Assembly: GCF_024158915.1 (NCBI RefSeq)
Contig: NZ_JAMZGF010000010.1
Location: forward strand, 1 to 64,000
Length of the DNA stretch: 64,000 nucleotides
Origin: Chryseobacterium sp. S0630
GTDB lineage: Bacteria > Bacteroidota > Bacteroidia > Flavobacteriales > Weeksellaceae
Direction: 5' to 3'
In this document: one piece after another, positions 16,718 through 26,226 of the stretch
Layout of the letters: every line of letters begins with the position of its first letter
How positions within the stretch are numbered: position 1 is the first letter of the stretch
The notes under the pieces: generated by a model
What the model was told of the DNA's origin: nothing
The model's database searches: none
What the model saw: the letters and a program-made list of their open reading frames with translations, nothing else
Position numbers and translations under genes: made by a program

Positions 16718-17260
16718 ATGTGCCGATACTCCATGATGGTTTACAAAGGTCATTATGCCTGTTTCAACTGCCAGAAAACTTTCAAACGCCGCCATCTGAA
16801 AGATGTGGATCGGGATGCTCAGGTCTCTGTGGAAGCCAAGTGCCCGGAATGTGGAAGTCTGATGGCCAATATGGGACTTGACTTTAAATCGCCGGCAAAA
16901 AATGACGATAAACAATGGGCTCATATCCGTGATTTGTATACAGTTGGAATCACTTTCCATTCATGTGGATGTTCCGGTCCCGGATATATTCCTCAGGATC
17001 GAAAAGCTATTATTCATTATCTTGAAAAAATCCGCTCAGAATATATGCACGCGTTAGTATTCTGGAGATACCGCATAGAACCTGAAAATAAAAAAGAACG
17101 CGAATTGGATTATCAAAAAAACAGAGGTCATTTATGGACAGTCAACCGAAATGCTTTTAAGGAAACAGTGAGCAATCAGGAAGGAATCAATTATTGGCTT
17201 AAAAGGATTAATGAAGTAGAAGAAAGGCTTAATATTATCAAAGCTGATCAACAGAAATAA
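16718..17260 (+). CDS. Conserved hypothetical with zinc ribbon
   Basis: 180 aa. Two Cys pairs, CFNC near residue 16 and CPEC near residue 47, are spaced as a zinc ribbon, and HSCGCSG lies near residue 88. The C-terminal half is helical and highly charged, ending in a coiled-coil-like segment (LKRINEVEERLNIIKADQQ). No signal or membrane segment. It may bind nucleic acid; no specific family recognised. Confidence 0.65.
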   Translation: MCRYSMMVYKGHYACFNCQKTFKRRHLKDVDRDAQVSVEAKCPECGSLMANMGLDFKSPAKNDDKQWAHIRDLYTVGITFHSCGCSGPGYIPQDRKAIIHYLEKIRSEYMHALVFWRYRIEPENKKERELDYQKNRGHLWTVNRNAFKETVSNQEGINYWLKRINEVEERLNIIKADQQK

Positions 17261-17266
17261 CAGATA

Positions 17267-17914
17267 TTATTCTGCCAGTTTCAGGAGCTTTTTGAAACTC
17301 TCTGTTAAGCTTTTTTCCTGTTCAGACGGATAATCAGCACCGATATTAAATCCACGCCCTGTAGTATTACTGATCATAATGATATTTCCATTTTCAAAAT
17401 AATTCCTGGTTGTAATAACCTCGGATTTATTGAAATCAAAGGCTTCCGTATCATTATTCTCTTTCATTGCTTTAGTATCGTAGAAAAGCGGACGATTATA
17501 CCTGTACTCTTTCTCGAAAACAAAAGATAGCTGCCCGTTCATAAGATAATATTCGATCAGCATTTGTCCCATTTCTCCATAATGTCTGGCAATAACTTTT
17601 TCCAGCCCTTTATCGGTATAATAAAATGTGGCCTCCCCGCCTTCTGCTGATTCTCCTTCAATATCCTTCTTTTTAACAGAGGTCCATTTTGTTATGGAAT
17701 TGATACTTTTAAAATTAGCCTGAATAGGTTTTATCCTATTTTTTAAACCCTTGCTGCCCGTAGTATCTTTCTCGTTAAATGTTTCCCCAGTCTTTACAGT
17801 ATCCTGTGCTTTAGTGGTGAAAAAAACAGACGCTGGATCGCCGGACTTCTGAGCATATACAGAACCCCAACTGATCAATATTATGAAAACTCCGTATAAG
17901 AATCTATTCTTCAT
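17267..17914 (-). CDS. Secreted hypothetical protein
   Basis: 215 aa with an N-terminal signal peptide (MKNRFLYGVFIILISWGSVYAQ). The mature part is polar with a central beta-like region (ATFYYTDKGLEKVIARHYGE, QMLIEYYLMNGQLSFVFEKE) common in uncharacterised Bacteroidota periplasmic proteins. It converges on the zinc-ribbon gene with a 6-bp gap and no obvious terminator between them. Function unknown. Confidence 0.6.
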   Translation of the reverse strand: MKNRFLYGVFIILISWGSVYAQKSGDPASVFFTTKAQDTVKTGETFNEKDTTGSKGLKNRIKPIQANFKSINSITKWTSVKKKDIEGESAEGGEATFYYTDKGLEKVIARHYGEMGQMLIEYYLMNGQLSFVFEKEYRYNRPLFYDTKAMKENNDTEAFDFNKSEVITTRNYFENGNIIMISNTTGRGFNIGADYPSEQEKSLTESFKKLLKLAE

Positions 17915-18064
17915 ATTGGCTTTTTTATAGCTTTAAAATTAATAATAACTTTTGGTTGTATTGTATATCATGAAACCACAAAAGTCACAAAAGTTTCTTT
18001 GTTGGCTTGTTTTAAGTTACTACTAACTGTTTTTAAAAGGTATATAAGTTTTAAAATATAGTAG

Positions 18065-18275
18065 CTTAGATTCCTATGGAATGACATAATTGGAATGATT
18101 GTCTTACCCATACTGTTTGTCATTCCGTAGAAATCCAGCCACCTTAAACCAACAAGAAAGCATCAACAGAAATTAAATCCTGCTCCTATCTCACAACTGC
18201 AGACGGAACATTCCCATCCTCTGGAGGGGTGGCGAAAATTCAAAGAATTTTTGACGGGGTGGTTTTCAATACACC
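18065..18275 (-). repeat. Composite dispersed repeat, copy B
   Basis: Read on the minus strand this matches copy A. The ACCACCCCGTCAAAAATTC block lies at 18230-18268 and the ATTCCTACGGAATGACAAAC-like block at 18068-18140. The latter is an imperfect inverted repeat (ATTCCTATGGAATGAC against GTCATTCCGTAGAAAT). It fills most of the 17915-18377 gap. Confidence 0.85.
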
Positions 18276-18377
18276 ATCAATCTCATGTCGTAATTCTACT
18301 ACAATTTTTAAAATTTAATCCAAAAAAATAATTTCCAATAGAGTTTTTTAATAGCTTTATCAGATAATTCACTTTGG

Positions 18378-19397
18378 ATGGAAATTGATTTCTTACAATA
18401 TCAAGTACGGAATGGAGACACGTTGACCTCTATCGCTTCCCGGCTGGGCATGACCAGCGAGGAGCTGAAGTTGTTTCATAATTCCCATTGCCAAAAGATG
18501 GATAAGGTTTGGTTTGAAAGCCTTAATGATGTTAAAAAGATCTTTGTTCCTACAAATTTTAAAACCAAAGCAGAAAAAGAGCAAGAAAGAAAAAATACTT
18601 TTCCTTCTCAGTGGTCTGATTCTTTTTGGGCTAAAAGATATACAGTAAACGAAACTTTTGAAACGCCGTATGAACCTTCAGTTAACATCAGTTACACCAT
18701 TGAGCTTAATCTCCGCAAAGACAAAAATACAGGTCGGCATATCCTGAATTATCTTCAAAGTGATTTTAAATCCAACGGAAATACTCCTGATGATAAGGTA
18801 AGTAGTCTTTCCATTGCATGTATGCAAAGCATTATGCCTCTTGAATTTGTGATCAATGAACAAGGCAAAATTACCGGATTTGCAGACCATAAGGAAATGA
18901 TAGAGACTTTTTCCGAACAACGTAAAGAACTTGAGGAGTTTTATGTAGGTGAAATTTTTCAAAATTATCTGAATACGTTTGAAAGAAGTATCAATGATGA
19001 AATGTTTTTATTACAGCAGTTTCAGAGTACGCTCCTATTTCAGACCCTATTTCCAAAGATAGATTGGTTTCAGAAGAAGACAAGGTGGAAAGAATCTTTC
19101 TACTTAATACAAAACTCTTTTTCTGTACAATGTGAACTCAATATCGAACAGAAAAATGAAGATGACAACTCTGTTTTGACCATTTTAACCGGTAAAATCA
19201 CTCAATTATGTACTTCGCAGGAAATCATGCGAGGTATTAAACTTCAGGAATCAACGTCTGAACCAGCATCCGGAAACATTTTATTAGAATACACCACACA
19301 AATCAAAAATAAGAATCTACTTCAGGTGAAAGCTTCGGTTTTACTCAGTCATGAAGAAGAATTTATTCACCAGCATCACATCAATATAACACAATGA
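18378..19397 (+). CDS. LysM-domain protein of a type VI effector cassette
   Basis: 339 aa with no signal peptide. N-terminal LysM module at residues 8-58 (YQVRNGDTLTSIASRLGMTS, IFVPTNF). The remaining 270 residues are of mixed alpha/beta type without a recognised motif. It is the first gene of a tight run (gaps of 4 and 3 bp) leading to a LysM+DUF4280 protein and a large effector. Cytoplasmic LysM proteins beside PAAR-like proteins are typical of Bacteroidota subtype iii T6SS effector islands, where they act as adaptors; that role is inferred. Confidence 0.7.
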   Translation: MEIDFLQYQVRNGDTLTSIASRLGMTSEELKLFHNSHCQKMDKVWFESLNDVKKIFVPTNFKTKAEKEQERKNTFPSQWSDSFWAKRYTVNETFETPYEPSVNISYTIELNLRKDKNTGRHILNYLQSDFKSNGNTPDDKVSSLSIACMQSIMPLEFVINEQGKITGFADHKEMIETFSEQRKELEEFYVGEIFQNYLNTFERSINDEMFLLQQFQSTLLFQTLFPKIDWFQKKTRWKESFYLIQNSFSVQCELNIEQKNEDDNSVLTILTGKITQLCTSQEIMRGIKLQESTSEPASGNILLEYTTQIKNKNLLQVKASVLLSHEEEFIHQHHINITQ

Positions 19398-19401
19398 TAA
19401 T

Positions 19402-20250
19402 ATGAAAAATTATGTCACACAGAAAGGCGATACGTTTGGTTCGCTGGCTCGGCAGTTTAAGCTGAAAAATGAGGGTATTTTAAAAACGTACCATAATCTT
19501 CACTGCTCACAGGAAGATGTTATGCAGGAAGCTGTTCCAGGAAAAACAATTTTAATTCCGGAAGATCCTCAGCTTATGGCTGAAGAGACAGAACCTCAAA
19601 ATACCTCCACTTCTTCACAGCAGGAATCGGCAGAGAATGTATCCGAAAGTGAAGAAAACGCTCCAGAAGAGCAACCCGAAGGTGGAGAACAATCATCTGA
19701 AAAAAACGGACAACAAAGGGACAAAGAGGAAAAAAAAGATAAAGAAGACAGTGGTTCCAGTCCTCACGAAGGAAAATATTTCATCGTGCAGAAAGGGACA
19801 GTGCAATGCAATCAGGGATTTAAATTTCCAAAATTTAAAGTAACCAGCCACCAGAAACACTATTGGAATGATGAGGAAGGACAGGCAGACTATCTCGCTG
19901 TAACGGAAGATGATCTTCAGTTTGATCCTGCTGCACAACCATTCGGGCAGTGTAAACTGAAGCCTACCTCCGGAGGATATCTTCCGTGTGCTTACGCTCC
20001 TGCCGGAAAATGGCAGAAAACGTATGAAAAAGTAAAAGTCCTGGGAAAAAGCTGTCTTACAGAAATCTCAGAACTGATGTGCAGCACAGGAGGAAAAATC
20101 ACCATTCTAAAGCACGGACAGCAAAGTGAGGCAGGCAAAAGCCATGTTGCAAAAGCAAATACACAGGAACAGCAGGCTTATAATCCCGTTGTGGATTTTG
20201 ATGAATTCAAGGAAGATACAAAAGGGACAGACGAACTTTATTACAGCTAA
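19402..20250 (+). CDS. LysM + DUF4280 PAAR-like spike protein
   Basis: 282 aa. A LysM module at residues 3-54 (YVTQKGDTFGSLARQFKLK, KTILIPEDP), an acidic Ser/Glu/Gln linker at about 60-122, then a DUF4280 domain at about 125-245. The DUF4280 domain shows VQKGTVQCNQGFKFP, PFGQCKLKPT, YLPCAYAPAGKW and SELMCSTGGKITILKHGQ. DUF4280 is a PAAR-like tip that carries effectors on the T6SS spike. It sits directly upstream of the effector, so it likely delivers that effector. No T6SS core genes are in the window. Confidence 0.85.
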   Translation: MKNYVTQKGDTFGSLARQFKLKNEGILKTYHNLHCSQEDVMQEAVPGKTILIPEDPQLMAEETEPQNTSTSSQQESAENVSESEENAPEEQPEGGEQSSEKNGQQRDKEEKKDKEDSGSSPHEGKYFIVQKGTVQCNQGFKFPKFKVTSHQKHYWNDEEGQADYLAVTEDDLQFDPAAQPFGQCKLKPTSGGYLPCAYAPAGKWQKTYEKVKVLGKSCLTEISELMCSTGGKITILKHGQQSEAGKSHVAKANTQEQQAYNPVVDFDEFKEDTKGTDELYYS

Positions 20251-20253
20251 GCC

Positions 20254-22983
20254 ATGACAGGAAATATTATCGGGAATCAGAATCCTCTGGTAGGAACCAC
20301 CTGCTCCTACGAAGTAAAACCTTCCATCCTCTCCTTCGGATTGAAAGGTGATTATGAATGGTATCTTTATAAGAAACAAAAGAACGGAAGCTGGAAAGAC
20401 ATTACCAGCCAGCCTAAAAAGGGCGAAAAAGTAACCTTCAAATTTGGAGAAATAGCGCTGGGAATAGAGTTTCAAATGAAAGTCTATGAAACTAAAAAAG
20501 GAATTTTACCGGGACTTCCTGCTACCAAAGAACTGGCTGGCAGCCTTACCATTATCCCTACCAGTAACAAAGTCCCGAAAATAGACAAAGTAGTGCTCTT
20601 CAACAGAGGAGGAACAAACGTTAATAAAGCCAGTTATCGTGATACTCTTATTGCTCAGGCTCATTGCATCGCCATGTTTAATAAAGAGATTGAATTCCAT
20701 CTTTGGGAAGATGATGCTCCGGGAAAAGGCCATGATCCTGTTATCAATAAAAACAACCGTCATACCCGCAGCTATAAAGCTCGCGTCAATGAAAAAGGGA
20801 TTGCAGAAGTACAAATACCTTTGATGTCTGATGAAAAAATCCTTCGTCAGATGGCCAATCAGTTTCTGATGCGAGGTGATAAAAGTGAAGGTGCCAATCA
20901 TGAGTATTATGTTACGGCTACTTACTCAGGCCAAATTCAGGGAGCCAGCCAGGTAAATGTAGATGTAGCCAATCCGGACTATAAGGGACAACCTCAAAAC
21001 CAGCCTAAGCCACAGCCTAAACCTAAGCCGCAACCTGAGAAACACACTCCAAAATTCCCGGCCGGACAAGGAGGTGGTCCCAAACAGCCGGATCCCAAAG
21101 GCAATATTATAGAAGCTGTTTTCATAGATGATAAAGGAAATGAACTTTCCAAAGTAGCGGTAGGAGATAAAGTAAGGGTCAGAATTCATTCCAAAAACAT
21201 GGTAGGAAAACACATCCAATATGTAGTCTGGGAATATGATACCACTTCCAATGATGAAGTATACAGAAGCGGAAACATTAAAATTCCTGCCGATGTTTGT
21301 GATACTTCAGGATTTATTATTACTAAAGATATTTTTGGAAAAGGAATAGACTCCCGTATCGGTGATCCGGATTCCGATAAACAAAATTATTTCATTGAAA
21401 TTATCTCCAAAAATCTTTCTGCGGAATCTCAGAAATTTGGGGTAAATTCGGAAGGGCTGATGGAAGTGGAAAAGGTGAAGAGTGCGGCGGGGGTGCAGAA
21501 GACACAAGATCCGAAACCGGAAACCGGAAAATGTCCGAATTGTGATAAAGATATTACTTTAGATCAAATGAAAAAAATATTCCCTGACTGTAAGGATGAA
21601 ACTAAACTTAAATCAGTCATGGAAGCATATAATAAATATATGTCAAAATTTCAAATGAATACATGTTGGAATAAAGCTCATTTTTTTGCGCAAACCAGAA
21701 TAGAAGCAGGAACATCTTTACATATTAAAGATGAAGGGCTAAATTATTCTGTTAAGAGATTAATTGAAGGCGACAAATATAAAGGTAAAAATTGGGTTAA
21801 AGGAGATCCAATAGAAAAAATAGGTGGTTATTATCTTGATGGAGAATTTAAAAGTCGGCCTTTCTCATATTTTGACACTCATAAAGAAGATGCGAATAAA
21901 TATGGTCGAAAAGATTTAAATAAAGCGAATGATAACGGCATACAAAAAGCTAATCAGGAGATGATAGCAAATTTAGTATATGATGATAAGAACCGCCCAG
22001 TTAAAGCAAAATTAGGAAATACAAAAGATGGAGATGGTTGGAGATATCGAGGAAGGGGATTCATTCAACTAACAGGTAGAAATAATTATACAGCAGCTAG
22101 TAAATACACTGAAAAATATGCTAATATTGAAATTATATCTGATGAAGGCGCTAATAAAGTAGGCACAAATGCAGAAGTTGCAATGCTAGCTTGTATGGGA
22201 TACTGGGTTGCAGATGAAAGAACTATTCAAAAAAAAGCTAATGGAGAAAAAAATGTAAATTTAATTTCAAAATTAATTGGAACAGATGTAGATTGGAAGG
22301 GAAAGAAAAAATCATTCGATGAAATAACATCTATTTTATTTAGAGTAAACGAATGTATATATGGAAAGAAAGATAATGACACAGAAAAAGGAGATAAAAA
22401 TCAATATGAAATTAATGTAGATACTTTTGAAGTTAAAAAAATAACCACAAAACCCGATAGCATGGATTATGAATATAACATTTATCAATCAGGGCAAAAA
22501 ATCAAAACTTATAATATCAAAAAAAATAGTCACAATCTTTTACCTTTTCCTGAAACAGGACCTAATTGGGGAAGGTTTGGAACAAGAGATAAAGGTGGAG
22601 ATAACTGGGTAAATGAAAAAGTCTGTGCTGCATTATTAGGCTTCTTTTACTCTTTACCATTAAATAAGTATTCAAAAGCATTATATTTTAATGATATTTC
22701 GGCTAACGATGGAAGAAATATTGGGCATGCGGGACACAATATAGCAGGAAATGATGTTGATATAAGATATCCGGGAAGTACAAATGGTGCACAAACACTT
22801 TGGAAGGATGCTATGAAAACATATAAAAATGAAGAAGCATTCATTAAAGATTTAGAAAATATATTAGATGTAGCTGTCAAATGGAAATTTATAAAGAACT
22901 ACGCATATAAAAAGGGAATAAAGAACACAACTGGCAAAGCTACTGGTGTTCATCAAGATCATTTTCATATAGGATATAGATAA
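20254..22983 (+). CDS. Modular T6SS effector: Ig-like repeats, GH19-like and murein-endopeptidase-like domains
   Basis: 909 aa with no signal peptide. Beta-rich Ig-like regions at about 1-100, 105-240 and 283-400, a Pro/Gln/Lys linker at 245-275, and a CPNC motif at 427-430. A GH19 chitinase/lysozyme-like domain covers about 450-720 ([10 protein letters not shown] with Glu484, [14 protein letters not shown] at 599-612). The C-terminal domain, about 760-909, has [14 protein letters not shown] (His828, Asp834/836) and HQDHFHIGY (His903, His905), like zinc DD-endopeptidases of the M15/M74 group. Together these should cut both the glycan and the peptide parts of peptidoglycan. Codon use becomes clearly more AT-rich after about residue 430, which suggests an exchanged toxin module. 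Confidence 0.8.
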   Translation: MTGNIIGNQNPLVGTTCSYEVKPSILSFGLKGDYEWYLYKKQKNGSWKDITSQPKKGEKVTFKFGEIALGIEFQMKVYETKKGILPGLPATKELAGSLTIIPTSNKVPKIDKVVLFNRGGTNVNKASYRDTLIAQAHCIAMFNKEIEFHLWEDDAPGKGHDPVINKNNRHTRSYKARVNEKGIAEVQIPLMSDEKILRQMANQFLMRGDKSEGANHEYYVTATYSGQIQGASQVNVDVANPDYKGQPQNQPKPQPKPKPQPEKHTPKFPAGQGGGPKQPDPKGNIIEAVFIDDKGNELSKVAVGDKVRVRIHSKNMVGKHIQYVVWEYDTTSNDEVYRSGNIKIPADVCDTSGFIITKDIFGKGIDSRIGDPDSDKQNYFIEIISKNLSAESQKFGVNSEGLMEVEKVKSAAGVQKTQDPKPETGKCPNCDKDITLDQMKKIFPDCKDETKLKSVMEAYNKYMSKFQMNTCWNKAHFFAQTRIEAGTSLHIKDEGLNYSVKRLIEGDKYKGKNWVKGDPIEKIGGYYLDGEFKSRPFSYFDTHKEDANKYGRKDLNKANDNGIQKANQEMIANLVYDDKNRPVKAKLGNTKDGDGWRYRGRGFIQLTGRNNYTAASKYTEKYANIEIISDEGANKVGTNAEVAMLACMGYWVADERTIQKKANGEKNVNLISKLIGTDVDWKGKKKSFDEITSILFRVNECIYGKKDNDTEKGDKNQYEINVDTFEVKKITTKPDSMDYEYNIYQSGQKIKTYNIKKNSHNLLPFPETGPNWGRFGTRDKGGDNWVNEKVCAALLGFFYSLPLNKYSKALYFNDISANDGRNIGHAGHNIAGNDVDIRYPGSTNGAQTLWKDAMKTYKNEEAFIKDLENILDVAVKWKFIKNYAYKKGIKNTTGKATGVHQDHFHIGYR

Positions 22984-23000
22984 TTTAGTAATAATAAAAC

Positions 23001-24152
23001 ATGAAAAAATTTGTAATCATTTTCTTTTCAGCAACAAGTCTTATTTGCTGTCAAAATAAAGAGAAAAATACAACAGTCGAAAATATAAATAATGATATAG
23101 ATTTAATAAAAAAACATATGAAGCTTCAAGAAAAAATTGAGCTTTCTGAAAATGACACAAATACATTAAATCAGTATAAGCTAACAGATAAAGATTTAGA
23201 ATTAGGCGGAGAGTTAACCTTACAAGGATTGAAAGAAAATGGTTATCAAGTACCTGAAAACAGCTCTTTTTCAAAGCAAATTAAAGATATTTTTGAAACA
23301 CAGGAAGATTGTTCATGTACCTCAGTAAAGGAACATCAAAATTTTACTACTTATTTTGTCAATTCATCACAGGAACAAAATGTTAAACAAACAGAATTTG
23401 ATTACACTTATGATCATATATATGTTTATCCCAATTTTAAAATTTTAACAGATCTGCCTCTTTTAAATGATATTGTGGAGTTAAAAAATAATAATTTGAA
23501 AGTAAATTTAAATCAAAACATTATTGCTAGAAACAAATATTTATTTAACAACAGTAAAGGAGACTTAGCTTGGTTATTAGCTAATGACAAGGATTTTTTA
23601 AAAATATTACTTGTAAATTTTGGCTTTGATAAAGAAGAAAAAATAAATGAAGTAATTCTAAATGACCTATTTCAAGAATATTCCAAAGAAACGCCAGAAG
23701 CCTCTCAAAAAATAGGAAATATTTTATTTGTAAAAAATTGTGAGGGAAAACTAAGTATTAGAAAAAATGTACTTAAGTATATAGAAAAAAACACAACTAA
23801 AAATAATGATAAATATATCTCTGCTTTATCAAATTATGTGATTGATATACTTTATAACGACAGTATAAAATCTCGATTCTCACCAGACGAGAAAGCTGAG
23901 ATTGTGGCAAATATATCCAATATAGAAATCCCCGCATTCAATCAATATAAAGGTTTAAGCACAGATTCTTGGAACTCGCAAGCTACGACACTATTCTACC
24001 TTCAAAATAAAAACACAATGAATCACCCCGAAATACTGGAAATTTTAAAAAAACACAATTATTTTGGTTATCCATATTTAAAAAAATATATTGAAGGGGG
24101 AGATCTACAAAACGAGAGTACAACTTCTCCCCAGGATGATGATTATCAATAA
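23001..24152 (+). CDS. Lipoprotein, candidate immunity protein 1
   Basis: 383 aa. Lipoprotein signal MKKFVIIFFSATSLICCQNK with the lipobox Cys at residue 16 or 17. No enzymatic motif. Starts 17 bp after the effector stop and shares its AT-rich composition. Segments NSSFSKQIKDIFE, AWLLANDKDFLKILLVNFGF and HNYFGYPYLKKYI align with NTFNQKILDVFS, VWLQANNSNLLYDLVVYYGY and NKFYDLPTLKDYV in the lipoprotein encoded at 24306, so the two are paralogues. An envelope lipoprotein directly behind a peptidoglycan-targeting effector is the expected place for immunity; that function is inferred. Confidence 0.7.
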   Translation: MKKFVIIFFSATSLICCQNKEKNTTVENINNDIDLIKKHMKLQEKIELSENDTNTLNQYKLTDKDLELGGELTLQGLKENGYQVPENSSFSKQIKDIFETQEDCSCTSVKEHQNFTTYFVNSSQEQNVKQTEFDYTYDHIYVYPNFKILTDLPLLNDIVELKNNNLKVNLNQNIIARNKYLFNNSKGDLAWLLANDKDFLKILLVNFGFDKEEKINEVILNDLFQEYSKETPEASQKIGNILFVKNCEGKLSIRKNVLKYIEKNTTKNNDKYISALSNYVIDILYNDSIKSRFSPDEKAEIVANISNIEIPAFNQYKGLSTDSWNSQATTLFYLQNKNTMNHPEILEILKKHNYFGYPYLKKYIEGGDLQNESTTSPQDDDYQ

Positions 24153-24192
24153 ATCGCCAATGAATATAAGCTAGTTCATAAAAATATACATC

Positions 24193-24291
24193 TTGATAAA
24201 AAACATTTTTATTTTGCTATCACTCATATTTCTATCATACTCATGTGAACAGAAAGAAAGAGAACTTCTGCAATCTACTGCTGAACTCTAA
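24193..24291 (+). pseudogene. Truncated lipoprotein fragment (32 codons)
   Basis: From a TTG codon at 24193 the frame reads a complete lipoprotein signal (MIKNIFILLSLIFLSYSCEQ) and then stops after only 14 residues beyond the Cys. It sits between the two paralogous lipoprotein genes and has the same AT-rich base use. Most likely the remnant of a third immunity-type lipoprotein. A functional micro-lipoprotein is possible but less likely. Confidence 0.5.
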
Positions 24292-24305
24292 AACAAACAC
24301 AAATA

Positions 24306-25442
24306 ATGAAAAACATTTCTTTAGTTCTTATGTATTCATCTCTATTTTCTTGCACCGGACAAGAAAGTAAACTTCACTTGCAGAATATCAAAGAAATAAA
24401 CTCTTTAAAAACAGCACCTTATAACATTACAGATGAAGGAGACGGCACAAAATCAAACTATGATGACCTGTCTCCTGAATTCATCAATAAAGCGAAAAAA
24501 GTATTAGAGCAAAGAAAATTTCAATTTCTTGATGAAAATACCTTTAATCAAAAAATTTTGGATGTATTTTCTTTCAATTTGAAAGATTATAAAAATTCCA
24601 TAATTGCTTTACGTCCGGCAATGTTTCCAGAGGTAGCTATTAAAGAAAATAAATTTATTTTCGTTCAGGATGCCGGTGCTGACGAACCAGAATTTATAAA
24701 TCCTGACTTATTATACCGCTTTAATTCTTACGTATTTTATAATACTCCTATATCTTATGTTTGGTTGCAAGCAAATAATTCAAATCTATTATACGATTTA
24801 GTTGTTTACTACGGATATAATAAGGATAAAAAACTTGTAGAATCAGTGTTTAAAAAATTTGATTTTAATAGCCTTTCCGATATGGAGCAGTTAATTTTTA
24901 TAGATTCCGGCGGCTATAAAAAATTGAAAAAACAAATATTTGACGACATAGAAACCATTATTTACAAAGGTAAAGTTGAAGACTTTTCTTATGCTAAAGA
25001 GGGTAATGGTTATTTAAGAATAGGTGATATTATAAGTAAAATATCATCATCTCCAAAAGAATATTTTGAACCTGAAAAAATAATATCTTATTTATTTGAG
25101 AGAGAATTAAGAGTTGGAATACAAGGTGATATTGAAAGCTATTTAAATAAAAATCCAACATATAAATCAAATCTGGAAAAAAACAAATTTTATGATTTAC
25201 CTACTTTAAAAGACTATGTGAAATATATTTACCAAAAAGAAAGTAATACCAATTTTATCATTCAAGATTCTGACGGTTATACTAATTTAAGGAAGGAGAA
25301 AAACTCTTCTTCTCAAATCCTACAAAAGATCAACACAGGTGAAAAAGTTGAAGTTTTAGATCAAAACGGAGATTGGTGGTTGGTAGTATCTAAAGAAGGT
25401 AAAAAAGGATATGTTCATAAAAGCAGGATAAAATCTCAATAA
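24306..25442 (+). CDS. Lipoprotein with C-terminal SH3 domain, candidate immunity protein 2
   Basis: 378 aa. Lipoprotein signal with lipobox LFSC (Cys near residue 16). Residues about 60-310 are paralogous to the lipoprotein at 23001. Unlike it, this copy has an added bacterial SH3 domain at about 315-378 (DGYTNLRKEKNSSSQILQKI, GDWWLVVSKEGKKGYVHKS), a fold that often binds cell-wall peptide. The extra domain would place it on peptidoglycan, the predicted target of the neighbouring effector. No catalytic residues recognised. Confidence 0.7.
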   Translation: MKNISLVLMYSSLFSCTGQESKLHLQNIKEINSLKTAPYNITDEGDGTKSNYDDLSPEFINKAKKVLEQRKFQFLDENTFNQKILDVFSFNLKDYKNSIIALRPAMFPEVAIKENKFIFVQDAGADEPEFINPDLLYRFNSYVFYNTPISYVWLQANNSNLLYDLVVYYGYNKDKKLVESVFKKFDFNSLSDMEQLIFIDSGGYKKLKKQIFDDIETIIYKGKVEDFSYAKEGNGYLRIGDIISKISSSPKEYFEPEKIISYLFERELRVGIQGDIESYLNKNPTYKSNLEKNKFYDLPTLKDYVKYIYQKESNTNFIIQDSDGYTNLRKEKNSSSQILQKINTGEKVEVLDQNGDWWLVVSKEGKKGYVHKSRIKSQ

Positions 25443-25455
25443 ATAACTTAATCAA

Positions 25456-26007
25456 ATGATGAAAAACTTTTCAACTTTATTATTTATTATATTTTTCCTT
25501 TGCTTCTACAAAGGTCAAAAAAAGAAAGATGATTACATAAATTTTCTGGATGTAAAATACCAAGCAACTGGTTTCTTCATTCCAGACATCTCCAATCCAT
25601 ACCCAACATATACCTATTCAGATAAAAAAATGGGTGTTTTTAGTGTGGATTTTATAGGAAAAAAGTATGAAACTCAATATTTTTGGAGCCCTAATAATTC
25701 AAAAGGTTATTTTTCAAAATCTTCCAATCCCGAAAATGAGGCCCAAAACTCAAATGCTATAAAGAATCTTATTAAAGAAAATGATTACTATGTAGTTGCC
25801 TCATATCTACCAAATAAATTCATTACTTATACAGGAGGACAAGATGGAGAATTTGAACCAAAACAAAATGCAAAAACAACTTTCTATTTATATGAAGACA
25901 GAAAATGGAAACAAATAGGAGAAATAGAAACTTCAAAGATTCCAGAAGATATTTTAGCTTTTGAAACCAGTCTTATTAAGAAATTTCAAACTTCTAAAAA
26001 TAAATAG
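25456..26007 (+). CDS. Secreted hypothetical protein at the end of the effector cassette
   Basis: 183 aa (182 from the second Met). Signal peptide with a hydrophobic core LLFIIFFLCF, cleaved near KGQ. The mature part is beta-rich and Tyr/Phe-rich (YQATGFFIPDI, GVFSVDFIGKKYETQYFW, TTFYLYEDRKWKQIGEIE). No family recognised. It starts 13 bp after the SH3 lipoprotein and shares the cassette's composition, so it may be another envelope immunity or accessory factor. Confidence 0.6.
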   Translation: MMKNFSTLLFIIFFLCFYKGQKKKDDYINFLDVKYQATGFFIPDISNPYPTYTYSDKKMGVFSVDFIGKKYETQYFWSPNNSKGYFSKSSNPENEAQNSNAIKNLIKENDYYVVASYLPNKFITYTGGQDGEFEPKQNAKTTFYLYEDRKWKQIGEIETSKIPEDILAFETSLIKKFQTSKNK

Positions 26008-26086
26008 TTAGTTCTTTAACAAAACCAATTCACCCCATCTATATATAATTTAGAAAAGAAATTTCGTTTCATTTGAAAAATATTTT

Positions 26087-26094
26087 TACCTTTG
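26087..26094 (+). promoter_or_regulatory. -7 promoter element of the tyrA leader transcript
   Basis: TACCTTTG matches TAnnTTTG. Transcription would start near 26100, at or a few bases from the GTG that opens the Tyr-rich leader ORF. Confidence 0.6.
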
Positions 26095-26098
26095 CTAC

Positions 26099-26155
26099 GT
26101 GAATTTTAACAACGGAACATATTATTATAGAATTTTTACCTCAGCTCTGGGATAG
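26099..26155 (+). CDS. Putative tyrA leader peptide with three consecutive Tyr codons
   Basis: The 18-codon ORF GTG...TAG encodes MNFNNGTYYYRIFTSALG, with TAT TAT TAT at 26120-26128 and Phe codons TTT at 26105 and 26135. It begins just after a -7 element and ends 21 bp before a strong intrinsic terminator, which in turn precedes prephenate dehydrogenase, the committed enzyme for tyrosine. This is the layout of ribosome-mediated attenuation, in which low Tyr-tRNA stalls the ribosome on the codon run. The GTG lies at the expected 5' end, so translation would be leaderless or the true start lies a few bases away; that is the weakest point. An antiterminator pairing is only partly visible. Confidence 0.6.
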   Translation: MNFNNGTYYYRIFTSALG

Positions 26156-26176
26156 GGATTCTTATGAATATAATTT

Positions 26177-26206
26177 AAAACCTCGTCCTAGGGACGAGGT
26201 TTTTTT
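26177..26206 (+). terminator. Attenuator-type terminator upstream of tyrA
   Basis: Perfect 12-bp stem AAAACCTCGTCC-tag-GGACGAGGTTTT followed by T residues to 26206. It lies between the Tyr leader ORF and the tyrA start codon, 170 bp after the previous gene. Its position after a promoter and before the gene argues for conditional termination. Confidence 0.85.
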
Positions 26207-26226
26207 ATTTTAAAAAAGTTAGAAAG

